Below, in pieces: positions 1 through 8,075 of a stretch of 64,000 bases of DNA (the first letter of the stretch is position 1; each line of letters begins with the position of its first letter). Below the pieces are notes generated by a model. The model saw only the letters and a list, made by a program, of their open reading frames with translations, had not been told where the DNA came from and searched no databases. The DNA is from Rhodovulum steppense. GTDB lineage: Bacteria; Pseudomonadota; Alphaproteobacteria; Rhodobacterales; Rhodobacteraceae. The position numbers and the translations under genes were made by a program. The stretch covers positions 1 through 64,000 of the forward strand of contig NZ_SLVM01000011.1 of the NCBI RefSeq assembly GCF_004339675.1, written 5' to 3'.

Positions 1-435
1 CGCAGCGTCCGCTCATGCGGGATGGTCCGGGCTGGAGACGGCCGGATCGCGGGCGGCCAGGGTCATCGGCATCGTCCTCCTTCGTTTCCGGGGAGGCGGC
101 AGGCACCGACCATCCTGGCCAGTCGCCCGCAGGCCTCCCCGGAAGGGCGGTGTTCCGGTCTCGGCTGGCCGCAGAAGCGTCTGGCATGAGTCACGGAAAT
201 CCTGACAAAAATAATAAGGCATGGCAAGCCCCGCGTGCACAGCCTTTGCATTTTCGGCATGTTGCCACGAAAAGGCGGGCCGCATCGCTTCGGACGGAAT
301 GTCGCGGCATTGGTTCTTGATAAAAAAACTAAGGTAAGATTTGATGACCTGTGTGACTGCCCCAAGCCCGCCGCCAGGGGAATCGTTGACCGCATCCGGC
401 GGCATCTGGCCGCCGCCCTGAAGAACGAGGTTCCC
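1..435. other. left-edge intergenic region with a possible coupled mini-ORF
   Basis: No convincing full gene is visible here. On the minus strand a 19-codon ORF (72 down to 13) begins with ATG right after a GGAGGACG ribosome-binding site. Its TGA overlaps an ATG at 16-14 that reads MSGRC and runs off the left edge. This could be a short leader peptide coupled to a gene outside the window, or chance. The AT-rich stretch at about 317-345 probably contains the promoter of the rightward gene at 436, but I could not assign -35 and -10 boxes with normal spacing. Confidence 0.25.
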
Positions 436-759
436 ATGCACTTTCCGACCAGATTACCGCTTTCGCTTGCTGCCCTTCTGGGGCTGGGCCTGGCGGGCGC
501 CGCGCTGGCGCATACGCCGCTGTGCTCCTGCTACGACAATGGCGACGGCACGGTGCTGTGCGAGGGCGGGTTTTCCGACGGGTCTTCGGCCGCCGGGGTC
601 AAGATGTCGGTGATGGACGGCTCGGGCGCCGCCCTGATCGAGGGGGCAATCGACGCGAATGGCGAGTTCGTGTTCGACAAGCCCGAAGGTGCCTTCAGCG
701 TGATCTTCGACGCGGGCGAAGGCCACCGCATCACCATTTCCTCCGACGCGATCTATTGA
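436..759 (+). CDS. small secreted metal-uptake-associated protein
   Basis: A 107-residue protein with a Sec-type signal peptide (about residues 1-24, ending ALA) and a compact mature part. The mature part starts with a CSC motif and has a carboxypeptidase-regulatory-like pattern (FSDGS, then DANGEFVFDKPEG). Such modules occur beside CbiM/NikM-type and Feo-type metal uptake genes, so a periplasmic accessory role is an inference from context. The ATG at 436 was chosen because it puts the signal peptide at the N-terminus; the upstream in-frame extension is not signal-like. It lies 11 nt before the DUF4198 gene and is probably cotranscribed with it. Confidence 0.7.
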   Translation: MHFPTRLPLSLAALLGLGLAGAALAHTPLCSCYDNGDGTVLCEGGFSDGSSAAGVKMSVMDGSGAALIEGAIDANGEFVFDKPEGAFSVIFDAGEGHRITISSDAIY

Positions 760-770
760 GGGGAACCGCG

Positions 771-1553
771 ATGAACCGCCTTTTCGCTGCCGCGCTTGCC
801 GCCACGCTTGCCACCCCCGCCGCCGCGCATTTCCAGCTGATCTATGCCCCCGACCCGAATATCGAGGCCCCGGGCGAGGTCACGCTCAAGCTGATCTTCT
901 GGCACCCGATGGAGAACGGGCACGCCATGGACATGGGCGCGCCGCAGGAATTCTTCTATGTCTTCCGCGACGAGCGCACCGACCTGCTGCCCAGCCTTGC
1001 GCCGATCACCTTCAAGGGCGCGGATAACGAGGCCGCAGCCTTCGAGGCCACGCTGCCCGTCCGGCGCAATGGCGACTACATCCTCGCGCTGACGCCCGCG
1101 CCCTATTACGAGGGGGGCGAGGACATCTACATCCAGCAGATCACCAAGGTCTTCTTCAACAAGGCGGGCCTGCCGACCGGCTGGAACGAACCCCTTGGTC
1201 TGCCGACCGAGATCGTGCCGCTGAACAAGCCGACCAACATCCTTGTCGGCTCCACCTTCTCGGGGCAGCTTCTGTCCGAAGGCGAGCCCGTGGCAGGGGC
1301 CGAGATCGAGATCGAGTATCTGGCCGCCGAGCCCGACATGGAGACCAACACCGCCGGCGAGGCCACGGTGGGCGAGGCGCCGGGCGGCACGCTGGTTGCG
1401 ATCACCGATGCCAACGGGGTCTTTACCTTCGGGATCCCGCGCGCCGGGCATTGGGGCTTTGCCGCGCTGGGCACCGGCCCCGAGACCGAGCATGAGGGCA
1501 AGGAACTCAGCCAGGACGCGGTGATCTGGATCAAGGCCTATGACCTCGAATAG
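771..1553 (+). CDS. DUF4198 (NikM-like) periplasmic protein
   Basis: A 260-residue protein with a cleavable signal peptide (about 1-18, ending AAA) followed by a His-containing start (AHFQLIYAP), typical of the DUF4198/NikM-like family found with nickel, cobalt and iron importers. The C-terminal half contains a carboxypeptidase-regulatory-like fold (GEPVAGAEIEIEY, then TDANGVFTFGIPRAG). It follows the preceding secreted protein by 11 nt and precedes feoA by 165 nt. A periplasmic metal-delivery role for the Feo system is likely from context, but the substrate is not shown by the sequence. Confidence 0.82.
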   Translation: MNRLFAAALAATLATPAAAHFQLIYAPDPNIEAPGEVTLKLIFWHPMENGHAMDMGAPQEFFYVFRDERTDLLPSLAPITFKGADNEAAAFEATLPVRRNGDYILALTPAPYYEGGEDIYIQQITKVFFNKAGLPTGWNEPLGLPTEIVPLNKPTNILVGSTFSGQLLSEGEPVAGAEIEIEYLAAEPDMETNTAGEATVGEAPGGTLVAITDANGVFTFGIPRAGHWGFAALGTGPETEHEGKELSQDAVIWIKAYDLE

Positions 1554-1571
1554 GCGTTAACCTGAGCAGGG

Positions 1572-1596
1572 GGGGGCGGCGTCCCGTGCCGCCCCC
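1572..1596 (+). terminator. GC-rich hairpin between the DUF4198 gene and feoA
   Basis: A perfect 9-bp stem (GGGGGCGGC at 1572-1580, GCCGCCCCC at 1588-1596) with a 7-nt loop lies 18 nt after the DUF4198 stop. There is no U-run, so it may act as a partial terminator, an mRNA-stabilising hairpin or an attenuator in front of feoAB. Confidence 0.45.
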
Positions 1597-1718
1597 GGCC
1601 CGTCCCCGCGACCGCTGTCCGGCCGCCGACGGGAGGCCCAGGACGCGGAACGCCAGGCGCACGCTCCCAGGAAACGGCCCCCACGAAAACGGCCCCCAGG
1701 CAGAACGGATCCCAAGAC

Positions 1719-2039
1719 ATGAAACGCGCATTTTTCGGCCGCAACGGATGGGGCAGAGGTGGTCGGGGCACCGGCGGCGGGCAGGCGGATGGCTGCCGGG
1801 CCTGTGCGGATGGCTGCAGCCTTGACGCGCTGGCGCCCGGAACCACCTGCCGCATCCGGCGGCTGATGGGCTGCGGACCGGTGCGCCAGCGGCTGCTGGA
1901 TCTGGGCATACGCCCCGAACGCGAGGTGACGGTGCTGCGCGCCGCGCCGCTGCTGGACCCGATCGAGCTGCGCGTGGGCGACAGTTTCATCGTCATCCGC
2001 CGCCGCGAGGCCGCCCAGATCGAGGTCGAGGATGTCTGA
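1719..2039 (+). CDS. feoA: FeoA family protein with a Gly/Cys-rich N-terminal extension
   Basis: The SH3-like FeoA domain spans about residues 34-106 (SLDALAPGTTCRI, then GPVRQRLLDLGIRP, ending VGDSFIVIRRREA). FeoA is the small cytoplasmic partner of the ferrous iron permease FeoB. This copy has about 33 extra N-terminal residues rich in Gly and Arg, with a CxxCxxxC cluster (C26, C29, C33) that could bind metal. The ATG at 1719 is the only ATG giving this frame, so the extension depends on that start. The last 8 nt overlap the start of feoB, consistent with translational coupling. Confidence 0.88.
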   Translation: MKRAFFGRNGWGRGGRGTGGGQADGCRACADGCSLDALAPGTTCRIRRLMGCGPVRQRLLDLGIRPEREVTVLRAAPLLDPIELRVGDSFIVIRRREAAQIEVEDV

Positions 2040-4518
2040 TCGCCGCCTCGTCGCGCTGGCGGGGCAGCAGAACGCGGGCAAGTCGACGCTGTTCAACCTG
2101 CTGACCGGCCTGACCCAGCATATCGCCAATTATCCCGGCGTCACCGTCGACAAGAAATCGGGCCGCTATGCCCATGCCGACCAGAGCGTCGAGGTGGTCG
2201 ACCTGCCCGGCTGCTATTCGCTGACCTCCTATTCGCCCGAGGAACGGGTCGCGCGGAATTTCCTGATCGAGGATCGCCCCGATGTGGTGGTCAACGTGCT
2301 CGACGCCTCGAACCTGCGCCGGGGGTTGCCGCTGACCTTCCAGCTTCTGGAAATGGGCATGCCGGTGATCGTGGCGCTGAACATGATGGATGTGGCCGAG
2401 GGGCGGGGGTTGCAGATCGACCTGGCCGCGCTGGAACGGCGGCTTTGCGTGCCGGTCGTGCCGGTGATCGGGCGCAAGGGGCAGGGCGGCGAGGCGCTGA
2501 AGGCGGCGATTGCCGCCGCCCGCGACACGCGGCCCGCGACGCTGAATTACGGTGCGCTGGAACCCGCGGTTGCCGAGCTTCAGGCACGGCTTGCCGACCG
2601 GGGCGAACTGGCGGGGCTGTCGGCGCGCTGGCTGGCGGTCAAGCTGCTGGAAGCCGATGCCGAGGCCGAGCGGCTTTTGGCGGCCCGGCTCGACAATCCC
2701 CATCCGATCCTCGATCTGGCGCATCGGCTGCGCGCCCAGGCAGGCGGGGCCGAGATGGCCGCCGACCGGATCGCCGCCGCGCGCGACATGCTGGCCGCCG
2801 ATATCGTGAACGGCTGCATCATCGCCACCCGGGCGGGCCATGTGCCGCTGTCCGAACGGATCGACCGGGTGGTGCTGAACCGCTTTGTCGCGCCGGTCTT
2901 CCTGGTGGCGATCGTCTGGGCGATCTACCAGCTATCCATCGTGCAGGGCTATGAACTGACCAAGGTCACATGGCCGATCCTTGCGGGCTTTCGCAACCTT
3001 GCCGCGGGCGTGCTGCCCGATGCGGGGTTTCTGGTCGATCCGCAGGTCCGGTCGCTGGGCCTGTGGATGGTCGACTCGGTCAACACGCTGCTGAACTATG
3101 TGCCGATCTTCCTGATCCTGTTCGCGCTGATCGCGATCCTTGAGGATTCGGGCTACATGGCGCGGATCGCCTTCATCCTCGACCGCATCCTGCACCGCTT
3201 CGGCCTGCACGGGCAGTCGACGCTGCCCTTCATCCTGGCCGGCGTATTCGCGGGGGGCTGCGCGGTGCCGGGCGTGATGGCGACCAAGGGCATCCCCGAC
3301 GCGCGCGCCCGGATGGCCACGATCCTGACCGTGCCCTTCATGAACTGCATGGCCAAGATCCCGCTCTATACGCTGCTCATCAACATCTACTTCCCCGAGG
3401 CCAAGGGGCTGATGCTGTTCTACCTGTCCACCATCACCGTGATCGCGGCGCTGCTGGTTGCGAAGCTTCTGACCACATCGGTCCTGCGCCACCATGAAAC
3501 CGCGCCCTTCGTGATGGAACTGCCGAACTACCACCTGCCCACGATCCGCGGCGTGGCGCAGCGCGCCTTTGACCGGACCTGGCTTTACATCAAGAAGGTG
3601 GGCACCGTGGTCGTGGCCATCGCGGTCGTGATCTATGTGCTGCTGCAATTCCCCGGCGTTCCGGCCGAGCGCGAGGTCGCCTATCAATCCCGCGCCGAGA
3701 CCGCCATCGCCGACTTCTACACCGCGCTTGGCGACAACCCGCACCGGGCCGCCGTGCCCGATCAGGCCGCACTGGTGGCGTTGGTCAATGCGGCGACCGA
3801 TTACCGCGCGGCGCGGCTGAACGCAGGCGGGCGCGCGGCGGCCGAGGCGATCGACGCCCGCTTTGCCGAGCGGTTCCCCGATTTCGTGCCCTTCGTGCTG
3901 CGTGCGCAGGACGACGCGGCCCGCGCCGCCTCGGCCGCTTTGCGCGATCTGGCCAATGCGCGGACCACGCTGCGCCGCGAGATGCGCCAGGACAAGATCG
4001 AGTCGAGTTTCCTGGGCATGATCGGCCGCAGCATGGAGCCGGTGACGCAGTTCGCGGATTTCGACTGGAAGATCAACGTCGCGCTTCTGGCCTCCTTTGC
4101 GGCGCGCGAAAGCTCGGTCGCGACGCTGGGCGTGCTGTTCGACCAGCCCGAGGGCGAAGGCGCGCAGACGCTTGAGCAACGCATGGGCGCCGAGCAGCAC
4201 GCCGAGGGGCGCACCGCGCTGTCGGCTGTCGCGCTGATGCTGTTCTTCGCGCTCTACCCGCCCTGCCTGGCGACCGTCATCATGGTGCGGGTCCAGACCG
4301 ACAGCTACCGCTGGATGGGCTTTGCCATCGTCTTCCCGACGCTTCTGGGCCTTGCGGTGGCCAGCGCCGTCTTCACTCTGGGCAGCGCGCTGCACCTGAC
4401 CGGCCTCCAGACCATGACCGCGGTCTACCTTCTCAGCCTCGCCGCGCTGCTGATCGTGGCGCTGCCCAAGCCCTGGCTGCGCCTTCCCTCACGCCGACCG
4501 GCACAGGACATGCCATGA
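2032..4518 (+). CDS. feoB: ferrous iron transport GTPase/permease FeoB
   Basis: FeoB imports Fe2+ across the inner membrane. The 828-residue protein opens with a GTPase domain: G1 GQQNAGKST at residues 11-19, a YPGVT switch region, G3 DLPG and NMMD as G4. It continues with the helical regulatory domain and a membrane domain (from about residue 283) with the FeoB gate signatures GCAVPG and PFMNCMAKIP, and further helices after a long hydrophilic loop (about residues 545-670). That loop, rich in Ala and Arg, makes this copy longer than the E. coli-type protein of about 770 residues. It overlaps feoA by 8 nt and the next gene by 4 nt (ATGA). Confidence 0.97.
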   Translation: MSDRRLVALAGQQNAGKSTLFNLLTGLTQHIANYPGVTVDKKSGRYAHADQSVEVVDLPGCYSLTSYSPEERVARNFLIEDRPDVVVNVLDASNLRRGLPLTFQLLEMGMPVIVALNMMDVAEGRGLQIDLAALERRLCVPVVPVIGRKGQGGEALKAAIAAARDTRPATLNYGALEPAVAELQARLADRGELAGLSARWLAVKLLEADAEAERLLAARLDNPHPILDLAHRLRAQAGGAEMAADRIAAARDMLAADIVNGCIIATRAGHVPLSERIDRVVLNRFVAPVFLVAIVWAIYQLSIVQGYELTKVTWPILAGFRNLAAGVLPDAGFLVDPQVRSLGLWMVDSVNTLLNYVPIFLILFALIAILEDSGYMARIAFILDRILHRFGLHGQSTLPFILAGVFAGGCAVPGVMATKGIPDARARMATILTVPFMNCMAKIPLYTLLINIYFPEAKGLMLFYLSTITVIAALLVAKLLTTSVLRHHETAPFVMELPNYHLPTIRGVAQRAFDRTWLYIKKVGTVVVAIAVVIYVLLQFPGVPAEREVAYQSRAETAIADFYTALGDNPHRAAVPDQAALVALVNAATDYRAARLNAGGRAAAEAIDARFAERFPDFVPFVLRAQDDAARAASAALRDLANARTTLRREMRQDKIESSFLGMIGRSMEPVTQFADFDWKINVALLASFAARESSVATLGVLFDQPEGEGAQTLEQRMGAEQHAEGRTALSAVALMLFFALYPPCLATVIMVRVQTDSYRWMGFAIVFPTLLGLAVASAVFTLGSALHLTGLQTMTAVYLLSLAALLIVALPKPWLRLPSRRPAQDMP

Positions 4519-4757
4519 CCCCCCAGATCGACCTTGCCACCGAGACCGCCCTTGCCGGGCACGAGATCGCCCTGATCGCGCTGGCGCTTGCCGTTGCGCT
4601 GGGCTTCCTGTTCCGCGGGCTGATCCGGCGCCGCCGCGGCGCGGCACGGGCCTGTGGCGGATGCGCGGGCTGCGGCGGGGCAAGCTGCAAGGCCAGCTCC
4701 TTCGACCTGCCCGACGCTCAGGACCGGCCCGGCGCCGTCAGCGACCCTCGATCCTGA
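4515..4757 (+). CDS. FeoB-associated Cys-rich membrane peptide
   Basis: An 80-residue protein starting in an ATGA overlap with the feoB stop. It has one transmembrane helix (about residues 17-35), a basic stop-transfer segment, and a cluster of four Cys (C47, C50, C53, C58) in a Gly-rich context. Small Cys-rich single-pass proteins after feoB are known as FeoB-associated proteins, sometimes compared with FeoC; the Cys cluster may bind iron or an Fe-S cluster. Its 3' end overlaps the end of the convergent tonB-like gene by 20 nt. Confidence 0.72.
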   Translation: MTPQIDLATETALAGHEIALIALALAVALGFLFRGLIRRRRGAARACGGCAGCGGASCKASSFDLPDAQDRPGAVSDPRS

Positions 4758-5559
4758 TCGAGAAACTGCGCTGGGCCCCGCTTGGCGGCGCGGGGAAGGG
4801 GGCGGCGCGTTGCACAAGGCGCAGCGCGGCCTGATCCAGACTGGCCGAGCCCGAGCTTTGCGCAAGCGATGCGCCCGCCAGCCCGCCATTCTCGGCAATG
4901 CGGAAGGCCACGACCGCCGCGCCATGGCTGTTCACCCGCGGCCGTGGCACGCGCGCCAGCTTGCGCATGACAAGACCGGGATAATTGCTGACCGCGGCAT
5001 TGCCCACTTCGGCGGCCCGCCCGGCCTGTCCGCTGGTCGTCGCCTGTGCCTGGGGGCGACCGCTTTCCTGCCCGGCGCTTGCATCGCGCTCGGCATTGCC
5101 ACGGGGGGTTGCGCGCGCCTCGCGGCGCGGCTTGTCCTCGGGCCTTGTCTCGGGTCTGGGCGGGTCGCGTGCCTCGATCCGCTCGGGAACCGGCCGGGGG
5201 GCCGGGCGCGTGCTTTCGCCGTGGTCTGCCGCCGACACGATCCCGGGGGACAGCGCGGCCATCAGCTCCGGTGCCGCAAGCGGCGCGGTCTCGGCGGGCA
5301 GGGGGGCAAGCGTCTTGTGCGGGACGGGCGGCACCGTCTCGGACGGTGTCACGGCCTCGACCACCTGATGCGTCGCCATCGCCGACAGCGTGCCCGCCGC
5401 CATGTCGGCGAAACTGGTCCCCAGCCGCGCCTCGGTCGCCCCGGCGCTGCCGGCGATCTCGATGGCGTCCTGCGGGACCAGCACCAGCGCCAGCGCCCCA
5501 TGCGCCGCGATGGCAAATCCCAGGGCCGCGCCCCGGCCCAGTTGCGAAGACGGAATCAC
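4738..5559 (-). CDS. tonB: TonB family protein
   Basis: A 273-residue energy transducer linking the inner-membrane ExbB/ExbD motor to outer-membrane receptors. It has an N-terminal membrane anchor (about 10-30), a long Pro/Glu/Arg-rich spacer (about 75-180) spanning the periplasm, and a C-terminal TonB domain starting near NYPGLVMRKLARVPRP. It is the last gene of a minus-strand operon (secreted protein-exbB-exbD-exbD-tonB) in which each gene overlaps the next by a few bases. No TonB-dependent receptor is in the window. The convergent placement against feoAB suggests a shared iron-uptake region. Confidence 0.88.
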   Translation of the reverse strand: MIPSSQLGRGAALGFAIAAHGALALVLVPQDAIEIAGSAGATEARLGTSFADMAAGTLSAMATHQVVEAVTPSETVPPVPHKTLAPLPAETAPLAAPELMAALSPGIVSAADHGESTRPAPRPVPERIEARDPPRPETRPEDKPRREARATPRGNAERDASAGQESGRPQAQATTSGQAGRAAEVGNAAVSNYPGLVMRKLARVPRPRVNSHGAAVVAFRIAENGGLAGASLAQSSGSASLDQAALRLVQRAAPFPAPPSGAQRSFSIRIEGR

Positions 5560-5939
5560 GGCAACCCCCTCTCGGTCACGATCACCACCCGCCCGGCCCC
5601 GGCGGCGTGCAGCGCGCGGCCCAGCGCGACCAGATCACCCGCCGCCGCCTCGCGGTCGGGCACCACGCGCAGCACCGCCCGCCCGGCCTCGTCCAGCGTG
5701 GCGACATGGGCGGCGGGGTCGGTTTCGGCCCCGTCGCGCGTCACCCGCCCGTCGGGATGCAGCACCAGCGCATCGGGGGGCGCGGCGCCCTGCAGATCGG
5801 CGGTGCGCACCAGCCGCAGATCGGCGTCGAGCGGCCGCGCCAGGCTGCCCGCCACCAGGAAGAAGACCAGAAGCAGGAAGACCACGTTGATCAGCGCGAT
5901 TGCGGGTTCGCGCTCGGCCCGTTTTGCCCGGCGTCTCAT
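5556..5939 (-). CDS. ExbD-like protein lacking the usual membrane Asp
   Basis: A 127-residue ExbD/TolR family protein with a single N-terminal membrane helix (about 13-31) and a small periplasmic domain. In canonical ExbD/TolR a membrane Asp near the start of the helix carries the proton path. In this protein the equivalent position is Asn18 (ALINVVFLLL), while its operon neighbour keeps Asp. It may work as the inactive partner in a mixed ExbD dimer. It overlaps both the upstream exbD and the downstream tonB by 4 nt. Confidence 0.82.
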   Translation of the reverse strand: MRRRAKRAEREPAIALINVVFLLLVFFLVAGSLARPLDADLRLVRTADLQGAAPPDALVLHPDGRVTRDGAETDPAAHVATLDEAGRAVLRVVPDREAAAGDLVALGRALHAAGAGRVVIVTERGLP

Positions 5940-6316
5940 GGTGCCCCCAGAACCGTCACCTCGATCCCCGTCACGCCGCGCAGCACCACCAGAAGATCGG
6001 TCAGTCGTTGCGCCGTCACAGCGCCGCGCAGCGCGACCAGCACGGGTTGCGCTGCCTCGGCGCTGCCCGGCTCGATCGCCCCGGGCAGCGCCTCCAGGGC
6101 CAGATCCCGGCCGTTCAGCCGCACCGCCTCGGGTTCGAGTTGCAGGAAGACCGGCCGCGTCTCGGGGGGCGCGGGCCGCGCGGTCCCGGCGGCGGCCAGA
6201 TCGACCTCGGCAAAGCGGGTGAAGGTGGAACTGAGCATGAAGAACAGCAGCAGCAGGAAGATCACGTCGATCAGCGGCGTCAGCGACAGCCGCCGCCGCC
6301 GCGCCGCCCTACGCAT
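5936..6316 (-). CDS. exbD: biopolymer transport protein ExbD
   Basis: A 126-residue ExbD/TolR family protein. The basic cytoplasmic N-terminus is followed by LTPLIDVIFLLLLFF with the conserved membrane Asp (D17) needed for proton-driven energy coupling in the family, then a periplasmic domain. It overlaps exbB by 8 nt and the second ExbD-like gene by 4 nt. With ExbB it should form the proton-motive-force motor that powers TonB. Confidence 0.9.
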   Translation of the reverse strand: MRRAARRRRLSLTPLIDVIFLLLLFFMLSSTFTRFAEVDLAAAGTARPAPPETRPVFLQLEPEAVRLNGRDLALEALPGAIEPGSAEAAQPVLVALRGAVTAQRLTDLLVVLRGVTGIEVTVLGAP

Positions 6317-6974
6317 GGGATGCGGCGCCGTGCGGGACGCCTTCGGCGTGGCCCGTCTCCACCCGCCGACCGGCAGGGGCCAGGACCGTGTGGATCGCCT
6401 GTCCGGCGAGAACCCGTTCGGCGTCGATCCGACCCTCGAACCAGCTGAGCATCAGCGCGGTCGGCATCGCCACCGCCAGCCCGACCGCCGTGGTCAGCAG
6501 CGCGACCCAGATGCCGCCTGCCAGAATCGAGGGATCGACCTGTGCGCCCGCCTCCTGCAGGGCCTGAAAGGCCGCGATCATGCCCAGCACCGTGCCGAAC
6601 AGCCCCAGCAGCGGCGAGACCTGCGCCACCGTGTCGAGAAAGCGAAAGCCGCGTTCCAGCCGGGCAAAGCGCGCCTCGGCCTCGGCCTCGAGCCGGGCGC
6701 GATCGGCCTTGCCCGCCATCGCCATCGCGATCACCGGGCCCAGATAGCCCGACGTGCCCGCCAGCGCGCGCCGCGCGCCCGCCCGGTCCCCGGCATCCCA
6801 GGCGGCCACGGCGTCGCGCAGGGCCCGGTGCCGCCCGACGCCCGCCGCGGTGAATTGCCAGAGCTTGTAAAGCACCACCGCCAGCGCCGCCACCGACAGC
6901 GCGGCCAGGATCACCACCACCGGCCCGCCCAGATCGGCGCCGCGCCGGATCGCCTCGATCGTTGCCCCGATCAT
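6309..6974 (-). CDS. exbB: MotA/TolQ/ExbB proton channel family protein
   Basis: A 221-residue protein with three membrane segments (about 18-40, 115-140 and 155-180) and the family signature SPLLGLFGTVLGMI, followed by the TM3 region GIWVALLTTAVGLAVAMP. ExbB forms the pentameric channel around an ExbD dimer. The start overlaps the upstream gene by 4 nt. The His-containing C-terminal tail (GHAEGVPHGAASHA) is unusual but short. Confidence 0.93.
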   Translation of the reverse strand: MIGATIEAIRRGADLGGPVVVILAALSVAALAVVLYKLWQFTAAGVGRHRALRDAVAAWDAGDRAGARRALAGTSGYLGPVIAMAMAGKADRARLEAEAEARFARLERGFRFLDTVAQVSPLLGLFGTVLGMIAAFQALQEAGAQVDPSILAGGIWVALLTTAVGLAVAMPTALMLSWFEGRIDAERVLAGQAIHTVLAPAGRRVETGHAEGVPHGAASHA

Positions 6975-7408
6975 CCGATCACCTCCACATCCGTCCGCGT
7001 GCCCAGCCGCAGCCCCTCGGCGCAGGGCGCCAGCCCCGGTTCGCCCGCCTCGCAGAGATGTGCCCCGTTGATCAGCACGCGGCCCAGATCGGCGCAGGCC
7101 AGATCGGGCACGACGAACTGGCGCACCCGCGGCCGTCCCGCGGGCAGCGTGCCGAAATCGAACAGCGTCAGCCGCTCGACCCGCCCCGTCGCATCCATCA
7201 GCACCGTCTCGAACACCGCCGCGGCGATGTCGGTCGCGTGGCCATTTTCGGCGACAAAGGTCAGCAGACAGCCGCCCTCGGCCTCGGCAACGGCATTCAG
7301 TTCCAGCGACAGCGCGGCGGAGGCGTCATCCGCACCCGCGGCCAGCGGCAGCGCAGTCAGACAGGCCGAAAGGGCGGCCAGCCGCAGGATTTGGTTTCTC
7401 CGGATCAC
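6971..7408 (-). CDS. uncharacterised secreted protein of the TonB operon
   Basis: A 145-residue protein and the first gene of the exbB-exbD-exbD-tonB operon (4-nt overlap with exbB). I chose the GTG at 7408 because an AGGGG ribosome-binding site lies upstream and the result is a clean signal peptide (about 1-24, with LPLAAGAD as cleavage region). An upstream ATG at 7519 would add 37 residues that are not signal-like. The mature part contains a beta-rich domain with paired Cys (LACADLG, HLCEAGEPG, APCAEGL). I do not recognise the family; a periplasmic role with the TonB complex is inferred from the operon. Confidence 0.68.
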   Translation of the reverse strand: MIRRNQILRLAALSACLTALPLAAGADDASAALSLELNAVAEAEGGCLLTFVAENGHATDIAAAVFETVLMDATGRVERLTLFDFGTLPAGRPRVRQFVVPDLACADLGRVLINGAHLCEAGEPGLAPCAEGLRLGTRTDVEVIG

Positions 7409-7559
7409 GTTCGCACCCCTGCCACCTTGGTTCAGGTTCGCCTGGCGGGGCGCGTCAGGGGGCGCCGTCTGGCTGGATCGAACAGGCGACAGCACAACAT
7501 ATCGCGCGGCCCTGCGCAATACCTTACTGAAATTGTCGGACCCTGTCGGCGTCCGCGCG

Positions 7560-7593
7560 CCAAGGAAAAAGGGGCAGCGCCCGGCGCTGCCCC
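7560..7593 (-). terminator. rho-independent terminator (minus strand)
   Basis: A 9-bp stem (GGGGCAGCG at 7571-7579, CGCTGCCCC at 7585-7593) with a 5-nt loop. Read on the minus strand, it is followed by TTTTTCC. It sits about 95 nt after the four-Cys mini-gene at 7689-7886 and should end that transcript. Confidence 0.75.
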
Positions 7594-7688
7594 TTGTGAC
7601 GGTCTGGTAAAGCTGGCTGGGGGCTTCGTGGCTGGCCTGCGGGGGGCGCGGCTGGCGTCAAGCGGACCTGGCTGGCATCCGGGCCGCG

Positions 7689-7886
7689 TCAGGCGGCCTC
7701 GGTTTCGTCCTCGAAATGGCCGCACCAGTCGTCCGACCGGACCACCGGCCACAGGCCGCGGGAATCGGCCTCGGGCTGCGAGATCGGCGGGTTGAAGCGG
7801 CACAGGCCGGCGCCGTCGAGCCTGCTGGCGGTGTTGGCCGCATGATCTTCGAAGAAGGTGCAACTTGCGCACATGGTCGTGGACAT
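7689..7886 (-). CDS. four-Cys mini-protein (possible metal or Fe-S binder)
   Basis: A 65-residue protein starting at an ATG 5 nt after an AAAAGGAG ribosome-binding site; a longer in-frame version is less likely. It has CASC near the N-terminus, a third Cys in GLCRFNPP and a fourth in DDWCGHFE, with the pattern LWPVVRSDDWCG. The Cys spacing suggests one tetrahedral metal or iron-sulphur site. Small proteins ending in DWCG(E/H)F occur widely in Rhodobacterales, but I know of no established function. It is monocistronic with its own terminator. Confidence 0.75.
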   Translation of the reverse strand: MSTTMCASCTFFEDHAANTASRLDGAGLCRFNPPISQPEADSRGLWPVVRSDDWCGHFEDETEAA

Positions 7887-8075
7887 GAACTGTCTCCTTT
7901 TCAGTCGCGCCGTCCAGCCGCGGCGCATGCTGACTTGTATCGCGAATCCGATGCCGCATGCAATAAAAATCCATTGAAAAACAAATACTTGACGGTTTTC
8001 ATCGGGCTTCGGTTCATGACTGTTTCGGTCGGAATCCGCCCGGCCGGGACGACCCCGCCCACGACCCGGCGCCGC

